Part shown: piece by piece, positions 10,815-19,479 of the stretch
How positions within the stretch are numbered: the stretch's first letter is position 1
How the letters are laid out: each line of letters opens with the position of its first letter
DNA from: Nitzschia sp. pyKryTriq1
Taxonomy: Eukaryota; Bacillariophyta; Bacillariophyceae; Bacillariales; Bacillariaceae
Reading direction: 5' to 3'
Assembly (NCBI GenBank): GCA_956465555.1
Contig: OY101116.1
Location: 3,782,001 to 3,846,000 of the forward strand
DNA length: 64,000 nt
Translations under genes and position numbers: made by a program
The notes under the pieces: generated by a model
The model's database searches: none
The model's input: the letters and a program-made list of their open reading frames with translations, nothing else
What the model was told of the DNA's origin: nothing

Positions 10815-12567
10815 GAAACTACCCAAAAGAATGATTGGTTTTTTTAGGCTTATATACCTTTATTTGAAACGCTACTCAATCTTCTAAAGAATTCTTCTCG
10901 CTTCCCATTGTTATTTGTTGGTTCCCACTGGCAACATTCCTAACGCCGAAAATTGCCACTCCGTTCTACCGTAATGTACGATACTCGGAGTGGTTTTTGA
11001 CACGACAGAAATAGCCGATCGTCATCCAGTTTGTACGATGAAATAGCGGGTAATCCGATGAACGTCCGGCATTCGCAAATTTTCATCTTCCAATTCTCTC
11101 CCGCCGACGACAGTTATTAGCAGCCGACACCAGCCCGTCTCATAATTTATAATTTCTGTCGTTTGTAGCGAAGGATTATTCCGGTCAACCAGCAATTATC
11201 ACGAATCAATCAATCAATCAATCAATCATGTCTCCTTCTTCTCGTCTTTTCTTTGCCGTCCTCTCCTGGGCAGCTGCTGGCGGCATCGTGAATGCTCTCA
11301 GGCAGTGCATGTTCTCTGACCCCGTCCGCGTTTACAGCGGGAATACGGGCGAAGTGTTCATGCAGCAGGTCAAGGACTCGTCGACAGGTACTTTCTCCAT
11401 GAAATGGACCTACACCGGGGAACAAGCGTGGATCGGAGTGGGTATCAACTCTGCTGGTAAGGCCAAGATGACACCTGCTACTGCTGTGATTGGCCGCGTC
11501 GAAAGCGACGGGGTCTCCACAAGCGTCCAGTACTACAGCTTGACGTCGGACGCCGAAGATGCGTCCGGTGTACAGCCCTTTTCCTCAAGCACAATTCGGA
11601 ATGCCGTATTTGAGCAGCCCGACGAGTCCACCAGTATTTTGACCTTTACCCAAGACTTGTCAGAAATGGCGGTGTCGGATTCCAGTACTTGGATCTTCGC
11701 CGTGGGCCTACCCGGCAATCAGTTTGCCGGCAAGCACGTGATTGATGGATCTTTTCAAATGGGCTTGACGGAGAACTGCATGGAAGTGGCAGATCCCACT
11801 TTATCTCCCACGGTCCAGGTAACGATCAATGCTGATTCACCGACAGTTGTTGTTTCGACTGATCCGGATGAGGAGTCGCCCTCTGTCGCTGCTGCCCCGA
11901 CGTCTCCCATTCCCTCGCCTACTCTTGCTCCAGTTTCTTCCTCCGTTGCTGGCTTGAGCAACGGTGGCGATGCTAGTGCTTCTAGTGGAATTGTCTTTCT
12001 TGAGACAAACGAGTACGGCAATCTCTGGATGGCCCACGGAGTCATCATGGCCATTGCCTGGGGCGTCTGTGCACCCTTGGGTATCGGCGCCAGTATCTTG
12101 CGAGACTTCATCAAGGAAAAATTTGGCAGGTCTTGGTACAATTTCCATTTGTACTTGAACATGATGACTCTCTTGCTGACGGTGATTGGATTCCTGATTG
12201 CAGTCGTTGCCATGGAAAAATCTGGTGAACACCATTTCACAGAAAATATCCACACCAGGGCAGGACTGACTATTATGGTTTTGGTAGTGGTGCAAGCTCT
12301 AGCAGGATACTTCCGACCAGCTGCAACTCCCTCTGCTCCTGCTCCTTCGAATACAACCAAGAGGTCCTCGCAATCAGACGAAGAATTGGCCGACGACGCG
12401 GAGGAAGCCCAAGAAGTTGCCCTGGAACAAAAAGAAGTCTCGGAACCAGCAGAATCCACGAAGAAACCTCTGAAAAGGTTGCTCTGGGAATGGTCCCACC
12501 GCTTGGGTGGAGTTACTGTTCTTGGATTGGCCTGGTACAACTGCTATACTGGTATCGACATTCAGCA
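10815..12567. repeat. 1753-bp duplicated block, first copy (promoter plus most of b561 copy 2)
   Basis: Matches 14534-16286 at a constant offset of 3719 bases, with no difference that I could see by eye. It covers about 413 bases of 5' flank and all but the last 109 bases of the gene. Identity starts and stops abruptly, which suggests a very recent duplication or gene conversion. Confidence 0.85.
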
Positions 12568-12676
12568 TGAAGATTTTGAAACCATGGATTGGTCCAGTGC
12601 CTTCTTTGGAATCGCAGGTGCCATTTCGGGCACTGTCCTTGTTTTGGCCGTTGGATCGAAATTTGGTCGTTCTTAA
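11228..12676 (+). CDS. DOMON-cytochrome b561 membrane protein, copy 2
   Basis: A 482-aa single-exon protein. Residues 1-24 are a signal peptide (LFFAVLSWAAAGGIVNA). Residues about 25-185 form a DOMON domain (CMFSDPVRVYSG, KWTYTGEQAWIGVGIN, then STWIFAVGLPG). A Ser/Thr/Pro linker follows, then a b561 domain (about 260-480) with helices starting WMAHGVIMAIAWG, WYNFHLYLN, HFTENIHTRAGL and WEWSHRLGG; the His residues fit the two haem sites. The loop between the last helices is acidic and cytosolic. Plant and animal DOMON-b561 proteins move electrons across membranes, often from ascorbate; the substrate here is unknown. It sits 1.07 kb after copy 1 and 2.27 kb before copy 3. An (AATC)n tract abuts the start codon in all three copies. 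Confidence 0.88.
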   Translation: MSPSSRLFFAVLSWAAAGGIVNALRQCMFSDPVRVYSGNTGEVFMQQVKDSSTGTFSMKWTYTGEQAWIGVGINSAGKAKMTPATAVIGRVESDGVSTSVQYYSLTSDAEDASGVQPFSSSTIRNAVFEQPDESTSILTFTQDLSEMAVSDSSTWIFAVGLPGNQFAGKHVIDGSFQMGLTENCMEVADPTLSPTVQVTINADSPTVVVSTDPDEESPSVAAAPTSPIPSPTLAPVSSSVAGLSNGGDASASSGIVFLETNEYGNLWMAHGVIMAIAWGVCAPLGIGASILRDFIKEKFGRSWYNFHLYLNMMTLLLTVIGFLIAVVAMEKSGEHHFTENIHTRAGLTIMVLVVVQALAGYFRPAATPSAPAPSNTTKRSSQSDEELADDAEEAQEVALEQKEVSEPAESTKKPLKRLLWEWSHRLGGVTVLGLAWYNCYTGIDIQHEDFETMDWSSAFFGIAGAISGTVLVLAVGSKFGRS

Positions 12677-13246
12677 TCAAGAGTGCAATACCGGTAGCTG
12701 GTATAGGCTCGGAGCATGAGCCACCGGTGGATCCCCTCATAGATAATATGATGTATACTGAATATGTAGAGAACGCAATGACTGCAAGCATCGAATGTAG
12801 AGCAACTTTCTGGTACTACTAGAGTACGTTTAGTGTACTATCTAGAAGACTGCTGCGATTAGTATTACCCAAAGGAGGGCGACGTGCTGAGAACCAGCAA
12901 TGCAGCAGTGCATCTACTCCCTACTACTAGCGGTGGCACCCGCCCCACCTTTCGTCCTCTGCTGCTGTTCTCTCTCTCTCTCTCGCTCCCTCTCTCTAAC
13001 TCCACGTACGTGCCAGGTACCGCTGCTACTATCGACCACCGTTTCTGATTTTGGAGAAGCTTGCGTTTAGAGTGCCGCCGCGCTCGCCTCATGTCAGTGG
13101 TCAGCACCAGCTACCAGAAGAGCGCTACAACAAGCTTCTTTTATTATCACCGCCCACAAATATGCCCATTTTATCTCCAGTGTAAAAGCGAAGCCCCATC
13201 TACTTTTAAAAATAATCGGGTGCACTGGAGAAACTTTAACGCTAGT
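12677..13246. repeat. 3' flank of b561 copy 2, near copy of the copy 1 flank
   Basis: Aligns with 10156-10686 along its length and ends at GCTAGT, where the LTR fossil begins. It differs by a longer TC microsatellite near 12966-12997 and a short insertion near 13135. No gene. Confidence 0.8.
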
Positions 13247-14533
13247 TGTTGTCGACCACCGTCTGTCCGTCTGTCCGGACTATGTACGTCATAGTGCATA
13301 CGTCAGTCATTAGGGGATTGCTTCTCAGCCTCAGCCAAGAGATTGATGAAGAGCTAGGAAGTAGAACGTAATCTCTAGAGCTCACACTCTTCAAACACAA
13401 CAGGTTTTGATCTCTTTATCGTCTCCTCTGCTCTTTTACAGGTCCTTTCTTGTATGATGTCTCGTTCGTCCGGTGTCTCCAGTGATCCCGACGAGATCTC
13501 TGACTCTGAGCTCCTGGCTCTTACCGACCCGGTCGAGATCGCTTCTCCTCAAGTTCTCTCCCAGTCTAAGCATGGTGATTTGCTCCTTAGTTATCCTTTT
13601 GGATATGAAAGATGCGTTCATCCTTCGCTGTGCTGGAGGACCGTCGTATGCCCCGCTTTTTAGCGTTCAAAGTGGCACCACCACACTCAACCTGCTACAA
13701 GACCCTTTCGCTATTTCACTCGAAGATGCTCGGAGTCTCGCCCAAGCCCGTTGGTCTGTTCCCAACGCAGCCTTGCTGCAGAAGATCGGTACTCAGGCCC
13801 TTTTTGGCGCTCCCATCCTAGCGAAAGTTCTGGAATTATCCGTCACGCCCGAATTCTTTCGCGGCATCCAGGGTCTGGAGAAAGCCCCATCAAATTCTTA
13901 GGAAGAATTTGGCAAATTCTTAGGAAGAATTTGGCAGTGTGGTACCGTAGCGGTAGAAAAGAGGTGCTATCTGAAACCGCCCAGCTCGCATTTCGCCTCG
14001 GCTCCAATGGCAGGAGAAAGCCCCATCAAATTCTTAGGAAGAATTTGTCTAGAGAATTTTTCGGCGCAAATTCAGGCAGGTGGGTTCGGCAGGTGAATTC
14101 GGCAGGTGAATTCAGGCAGGTGAATTCGGCAATTGGATGTAATGGAAGAACGTATGACCTTTCTCCTACTAGGAGAATCTCTAAGGAGACCATGGAGAAT
14201 CCCCTGGAGAATCCCCTGGAGAATCCCCTGGAGAATCCCGTGGAGAACAGATCCGCCATCCTGGAGATTCTGCGCCTCAGATGTCCTTTCCGCCACAAAA
14301 CTGACATACCACATTATCCTGACCATCTATTGCCTGGCCGCTCTCTTTCTCCTGAGACCGCCACTGCTCTACATTGTCACCTGCAACGACTCTCCGATTC
14401 AGCGCATCCTGCCCTTCTTTCGGTAACCGCCGATGACGTCGCGATCCCGAATGCTCCTGTCTGGCAAGCTTCGAGCACGAGGGAGTGTTGTCGAACCACC
14501 GTCTGTCCGTTTGTACGTACTGTGTACGTCATA
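13247..14533 (+). mobile_element. LTR retrotransposon fossil, probable Ty1/copia (diatom CoDi type)
   Basis: The left LTR spans about 13247-13402 (156 bp) and has TGTTG...CAACA ends. A partial right LTR begins at 14486, after a purine-rich stretch, and is cut at 14533 exactly where the duplicated b561 block starts. The two LTR starts are clearly related but not identical. The short internal region has a coding-like segment (about 13454-13900) that may derive from gag, then minisatellite arrays; no pol domain is seen. The element is broken and much shorter than a full Copia. It inserted after the copy 1/copy 2 flanks were duplicated, since copy 1 keeps the empty site, and before or during the event that placed copy 3. 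Family assignment rests on LTR form only. Confidence 0.65.
13870..14250. repeat. Three minisatellite types inside the LTR fossil
   Basis: Three different short tandem repeats lie in 380 bases. Near 13885-13933 a 22-bp unit contains the imperfect palindrome AAATTCTTAGGAAGAATTT, and one further copy lies near 14027-14047. Near 14080-14130 there are GGCAGGTGAATTC-like units. From 14194 to about 14246 a 12-bp unit, GGAGAATCCCCT, is repeated four to five times. No function is apparent. Confidence 0.75.
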
Positions 14534-16286
14534 GAAACTACCCAAAAGAATGATTGGTTTTTTTAGGCTTATATACCTTTATTTGAAACGCTACTCAATC
14601 TTCTAAAGAATTCTTCTCGCTTCCCATTGTTATTTGTTGGTTCCCACTGGCAACATTCCTAACGCCGAAAATTGCCACTCCGTTCTACCGTAATGTACGA
14701 TACTCGGAGTGGTTTTTGACACGACAGAAATAGCCGATCGTCATCCAGTTTGTACGATGAAATAGCGGGTAATCCGATGAACGTCCGGCATTCGCAAATT
14801 TTCATCTTCCAATTCTCTCCCGCCGACGACAGTTATTAGCAGCCGACACCAGCCCGTCTCATAATTTATAATTTCTGTCGTTTGTAGCGAAGGATTATTC
14901 CGGTCAACCAGCAATTATCACGAATCAATCAATCAATCAATCAATCATGTCTCCTTCTTCTCGTCTTTTCTTTGCCGTCCTCTCCTGGGCAGCTGCTGGC
15001 GGCATCGTGAATGCTCTCAGGCAGTGCATGTTCTCTGACCCCGTCCGCGTTTACAGCGGGAATACGGGCGAAGTGTTCATGCAGCAGGTCAAGGACTCGT
15101 CGACAGGTACTTTCTCCATGAAATGGACCTACACCGGGGAACAAGCGTGGATCGGAGTGGGTATCAACTCTGCTGGTAAGGCCAAGATGACACCTGCTAC
15201 TGCTGTGATTGGCCGCGTCGAAAGCGACGGGGTCTCCACAAGCGTCCAGTACTACAGCTTGACGTCGGACGCCGAAGATGCGTCCGGTGTACAGCCCTTT
15301 TCCTCAAGCACAATTCGGAATGCCGTATTTGAGCAGCCCGACGAGTCCACCAGTATTTTGACCTTTACCCAAGACTTGTCAGAAATGGCGGTGTCGGATT
15401 CCAGTACTTGGATCTTCGCCGTGGGCCTACCCGGCAATCAGTTTGCCGGCAAGCACGTGATTGATGGATCTTTTCAAATGGGCTTGACGGAGAACTGCAT
15501 GGAAGTGGCAGATCCCACTTTATCTCCCACGGTCCAGGTAACGATCAATGCTGATTCACCGACAGTTGTTGTTTCGACTGATCCGGATGAGGAGTCGCCC
15601 TCTGTCGCTGCTGCCCCGACGTCTCCCATTCCCTCGCCTACTCTTGCTCCAGTTTCTTCCTCCGTTGCTGGCTTGAGCAACGGTGGCGATGCTAGTGCTT
15701 CTAGTGGAATTGTCTTTCTTGAGACAAACGAGTACGGCAATCTCTGGATGGCCCACGGAGTCATCATGGCCATTGCCTGGGGCGTCTGTGCACCCTTGGG
15801 TATCGGCGCCAGTATCTTGCGAGACTTCATCAAGGAAAAATTTGGCAGGTCTTGGTACAATTTCCATTTGTACTTGAACATGATGACTCTCTTGCTGACG
15901 GTGATTGGATTCCTGATTGCAGTCGTTGCCATGGAAAAATCTGGTGAACACCATTTCACAGAAAATATCCACACCAGGGCAGGACTGACTATTATGGTTT
16001 TGGTAGTGGTGCAAGCTCTAGCAGGATACTTCCGACCAGCTGCAACTCCCTCTGCTCCTGCTCCTTCGAATACAACCAAGAGGTCCTCGCAATCAGACGA
16101 AGAATTGGCCGACGACGCGGAGGAAGCCCAAGAAGTTGCCCTGGAACAAAAAGAAGTCTCGGAACCAGCAGAATCCACGAAGAAACCTCTGAAAAGGTTG
16201 CTCTGGGAATGGTCCCACCGCTTGGGTGGAGTTACTGTTCTTGGATTGGCCTGGTACAACTGCTATACTGGTATCGACATTCAGCA
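14534..16286. repeat. 1753-bp duplicated block, second copy (promoter plus most of b561 copy 3)
   Basis: Matches 10815-12567. Its left edge abuts the truncated right LTR of the fossil; its right edge falls inside the coding sequence, 109 bases before the stop, after which copy 3 diverges sharply from copy 2 and its 3' flank is unrelated. Confidence 0.85.
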
Positions 16287-16395
16287 CGAAGATTTTGAGA
16301 CCAAGGATTGGTCCAGTGCCTTCTTTGGAATCACCGCCGCCATTTCGGCCACGGTCTTTGTTTTGGCTTTTGGAACGCGATGTCGTTCTTCTTAA
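14947..16395 (+). CDS. DOMON-cytochrome b561 membrane protein, copy 3
   Basis: A 482-aa single-exon protein, identical to copy 2 for about the first 450 residues (signal peptide, DOMON, linker and most of the b561 domain). The last 30 residues differ: FFGITAAISATVFVLAFG replaces FFGIAGAISGTVLVLAVG, and the tail is TRCRSS instead of SKFGRS. The mosaic (identical front, diverged tail, unrelated 3' flank) is what gene conversion of an older, diverged paralogue by copy 2 would leave; a recent duplication that joined an older tail is the alternative. Role as for copy 2. Both copies appear functional: signal peptide, DOMON and all candidate haem His residues are kept. Confidence 0.87.
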   Translation: MSPSSRLFFAVLSWAAAGGIVNALRQCMFSDPVRVYSGNTGEVFMQQVKDSSTGTFSMKWTYTGEQAWIGVGINSAGKAKMTPATAVIGRVESDGVSTSVQYYSLTSDAEDASGVQPFSSSTIRNAVFEQPDESTSILTFTQDLSEMAVSDSSTWIFAVGLPGNQFAGKHVIDGSFQMGLTENCMEVADPTLSPTVQVTINADSPTVVVSTDPDEESPSVAAAPTSPIPSPTLAPVSSSVAGLSNGGDASASSGIVFLETNEYGNLWMAHGVIMAIAWGVCAPLGIGASILRDFIKEKFGRSWYNFHLYLNMMTLLLTVIGFLIAVVAMEKSGEHHFTENIHTRAGLTIMVLVVVQALAGYFRPAATPSAPAPSNTTKRSSQSDEELADDAEEAQEVALEQKEVSEPAESTKKPLKRLLWEWSHRLGGVTVLGLAWYNCYTGIDIQHEDFETKDWSSAFFGITAAISATVFVLAFGTRCRSS

Positions 16396-16965
16396 TCAAG
16401 AATACGGGCGGCAGGCTTGTACGTACTACGTACGTCCAAGTACGCTATGAATCAGCATGGATGGAACCAAGCAGATAATTTATGTATAGAGAAAATGCAA
16501 TGACCTAAAAAATAATCTCAATGGAACGTAAAACCGCTGTCTGGTAGACTTTCTGATTTTTGCAGTGCTCGAGGATTACAGCAGCCCATCACCTCTAGCC
16601 TGGCACGGTAGAGCAATCTATTTGAGAGAGTATCAGGTACCTAGAGTACTAACTGCGAGTAGCCTACAGGGTGCCGATGGAGTGGTAATGGTAGTTGTCA
16701 TGACAGGCGAGGCATTTTGTTCCGTCGCGATCTCTATCTGTCTGTCTTCTAGTCTCTATACCGGTATGTGTTGGAATGAGAATGTTGGAAAACAGATGGC
16801 GCGCCCTTGAATTTTTTGAAAGAAAACTGGCGCGCCCGCTCGGCCAATGCAAATTTTTTGCGCTAGGCAAGCAACGCAATACATATCAAGCACACCACTT
16901 CGTGACGTCACGCCGCTGTACAATACAGTACAACCACGATGGCGTTCGCGAGGCACGCGAGAGCG
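16396..16965. other. Intergenic between b561 copy 3 and the SINE
   Basis: No gene seen. Two direct copies of TGGCGCGCCC lie near 16798 and 16831 (E2F-like cores). Otherwise the sequence is unremarkable. Confidence 0.4.
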
Positions 16966-16979
16966 CGTTAACGCGAGGT
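16966..16979. repeat. Target-site duplication of the SINE, left copy
   Basis: CGTTAACGCGAGGT, 14 bases, repeated exactly at 17532-17545 on the other side of the element. Confidence 0.85.
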
Positions 16980-17531
16980 TGTGTTGTTGTTGTTTTCAAG
17001 CTCCAGTGGTATTGAGCTTGCCTAGCGTAGGATATCAATCCCGACAGAGGCTCGCCACCACCTAGCCTTGTCTGGTTGGACTACCGCTCATTTAACGTCG
17101 TCTGTCATCTCACTACTAGCCGGCGGGCTTGCTTAGTTCGGGATATCATCGATCCCAGCAGAGGCCCGGCGGGTTTTCCTTTGATATTAAGTACAGAAGG
17201 CGCAAGTGTGCCACGCTCGCAGTATCGTTAATGGTGTCTGCTAGTGGTACGGCGGGGTACGTGAGTCTGTGCAGAAGATTTGCGATGATAGGCCTGCCCT
17301 GCTTGCGACACAGGGGGCCTGCGCCGCCTGCGCATCAGGAGTTGAGTCCGTGTATCTGCGTCAGCATTAGGTCACACAAGGTGGCTGGACAGATCGGACT
17401 TCTTAAACGTAAATATTGGGCTTGAGTGTAACGACAAACAGCATAGAAAGCTGTCATCGCGCGACGATTCGAACTCAGGGCCTCACTGATCCTCCCAAAT
17501 CAGTTCGCCACCTGCGCTACGTAACCCGTGC
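16980..17531 (-). mobile_element. tRNA-derived SINE, about 552 bp, apparently complete
   Basis: Read on the minus strand the element starts at 17531. Within 15 bases comes a Pol III A-box (TAGCGCAGGTGG) and about 43 bases on a B-box-like AGTTCGAATCG, in tRNA-like spacing, with a possible anticodon stem CTGAT/ATCAG between them. Acceptor and T stems do not pair well, so it is not a working tRNA. A body of about 450 bp follows; it contains two related units about 112 bp apart (from about 17014 and 17125, sharing GGATATCA and CAGAGGC). The 3' end is A-rich, with an (AAC)n run at 16980-16998. Perfect 14-bp direct repeats flank it. Pol III head, body, simple-repeat tail and TSD together define a SINE. 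No protein is encoded. The partner LINE is unknown. Confidence 0.82.
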
Positions 17532-17545
17532 CGTTAACGCGAGGT
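17532..17545. repeat. Target-site duplication of the SINE, right copy
   Basis: CGTTAACGCGAGGT, identical to 16966-16979. The element's tRNA-like head starts directly next to it. Confidence 0.85.
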
Positions 17546-18427
17546 GTCAAAATGTTTCTGGTACCTGGAACGGTACTACTTCCAGCAGGGCATGATGGAT
17601 GATGGATGATGATTTTTTTGCTTTCAGAACATCGTGGACGGATGCGGAACGTTGGGTGAAAGAAGAAGAAAATGCTTCACCTCAGCCCCAGCTCCCTTGG
17701 GTCAAATCTAACAAATACAAATACTGTACGTAGCGGACCAGCCTTCTCATTCTTCTCGGAGCAAGCAATGAACACAATGGGATCGCTTGCATTGGCAACA
17801 GTCGGTAGCTGCATATTCATAGTACGAGTACGAATATCTACTACCGGTAGTCACCGGAAAGTCTTTCCTCGAACAAGTTCTCAGCGGTTTGGGTCCATCT
17901 AATCCATCATCTATTCAAATAAATCGGCAATTTTCTTCGTCTGGCCGGCTGTCATTCGTCGCTACCGCGTAGCTGCCTGGTACTACCGGTACAGTACCGG
18001 TACTGCACTGGTACAGTACCACGTACCAGGTACTGTAGACTACAAGTACCCTACCTGTACCGTAGTACCGGCTGCTCGTACCTTGTACGACTGCTTGTAC
18101 AACTACTTCTTGTACTCGTAAATTGACTCCTGGATAAATGTAGAAAATGTCATCTAGTGTCCTATTTATGCCCTTGTGATATGCCCTTGATCCCGCCACG
18201 ACATCCTTCGGTCTTTTTGCTGTCTTCACGTACGCACGCACGCACGTACCATGACACGCGCGCATAGTAATCCGCTCGTACAGTCCGGTACATAAAAATA
18301 AAATCTCCCGCCAAAACGCGTCTCCTTATTTTCTGGTACGTAGTAGATAACACGTGTACTTTGTTGTGGTTGATCCCTTACCATCTATCATCAGGTCTCG
18401 TTACTACTTCAACCATAATCCGTTCTC
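17546..18427. other. Intergenic, GTAC-rich
   Basis: No gene supported. Between 17970 and 18110 there is a dense field of GTAC-centred palindromes (for example TACCGGTAC, GTACCAGGTAC). The remainder presumably carries the promoter of the gene at 18428. Confidence 0.45.
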
Positions 18428-19120
18428 ATGATTGCACGAACAAAGACGCCAGAAAGCTGCTCAATAACCCAGACCAAATCCGTTGATCAAAGCAAAGAAA
18501 GCATGACAATGACACGACCTTCTTATTCTGATCCGGGATGCGCTCTCCCTGAAGAGATCAGCAACAACAAGAAAGCAGTGTTCTCGAGGCCGCCGCCCGC
18601 CGAACAGGTGGTCGACGATGACGATGGCGATGGCGATGATAGCGACGACGGCGGCGCTGACGAAGAAACTGTGGTCATGGGGAATCTGGATCGACGACCA
18701 GCGCAAATCGGCAAAGTCGAGAAGCTAACTCAAATATGCAGCATCCCAGAGGAGGAAAGGGAAGCTCGAGATCGACAGCTGATTGCAATGTACACCCGAA
18801 AAAAGACGAAGGCCAAGTCGGACGGAACCATCAGTTATAAGCCGCCTACCAACCTCGCCCACTCCCCAATCCCAAAGTCTCCGAAGCGGCCAACGGTCGC
18901 TCCCGAACAACAGTATCCGTATTATGATTTAGTGGTGGCAGAGCCATCCAAAGTGTTTGATGCAGACTTTAGCGGTTCCGCTGCGGCGACGGCCCCGGTG
19001 AGGACTGAGACGCCCGTGCTACTGTGGGAACGAAATCGTCCTCGGAATCCTCGTCCCCCTCTCAGATCCAGCAAAAAGCACGAAGTGATTGTGCCACCAT
19101 TTAGCCCCAAATTTCGATAA
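18428..19120 (+). CDS. Hypothetical acidic, disordered protein
   Basis: A 230-aa single-exon protein that I do not recognise. It has an Asp-rich stretch (about 62-80), a charged helix-prone segment (EEEREARDRQLIAMYTRKK, about 109-127), Pro-rich basic patches and a C-terminal SKKHEV...PPFSPKFR tail. No signal peptide or membrane segment. The composition suggests a disordered nuclear or cytosolic protein. The open frame fits the codon style of neighbouring genes, but with no recognisable domain it could be lineage-specific or, less likely, spurious. Confidence 0.5.
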   Translation: MIARTKTPESCSITQTKSVDQSKESMTMTRPSYSDPGCALPEEISNNKKAVFSRPPPAEQVVDDDDGDGDDSDDGGADEETVVMGNLDRRPAQIGKVEKLTQICSIPEEEREARDRQLIAMYTRKKTKAKSDGTISYKPPTNLAHSPIPKSPKRPTVAPEQQYPYYDLVVAEPSKVFDADFSGSAAATAPVRTETPVLLWERNRPRNPRPPLRSSKKHEVIVPPFSPKFR

Positions 19121-19479
19121 TTCATGTTGGATTATTTGCTGCATGCATGCGCATTTCATCATTCACGACACACGAGAAAGCAAAAAGGGAGCACACCAGC
19201 CAGAAATTTTTCTCGCTCCTCCCTTGCCATGAGGCATGGCAAATCAAAGCCATGATAAGCAACTCTTTCTGTGCTACGAGTATCTATAATAATAAGATAC
19301 TGTGGTGCTCGTAACTTTCCTCGAGATTCGGAAACAAATTCGAATATAACTATCAGAATTCCGTAGCCGCACAGCGAGCGACGACTGCCTGCCGATAAGA
19401 ACTGTGATGCAAGTGCAACCCTTATTAATTTGAATTTAGAAAGTCTAAAAGATATCTCTATACCGTAGTGTCTTTCGTG
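19121..19479. other. Convergent intergenic space
   Basis: Lies between the 3' ends of two convergent genes. It contains an imperfect inverted repeat near 19224-19252 (CCATGAGGCATGG / CCATG) and AT-rich sequence suitable for polyadenylation. No gene. Confidence 0.4.

Noticed and set aside
11755-12540. 261-codon minus-strand frame inside b561 copy 2 (and the same in copy 3)
   Set aside because: Antisense shadow of a clearly recognisable DOMON-b561 gene.
17455-17530. A tRNA gene on the minus strand
   Set aside because: A- and B-box words are present, but acceptor and T stems do not pair and the anticodon loop has the wrong size; it is the head of the SINE.
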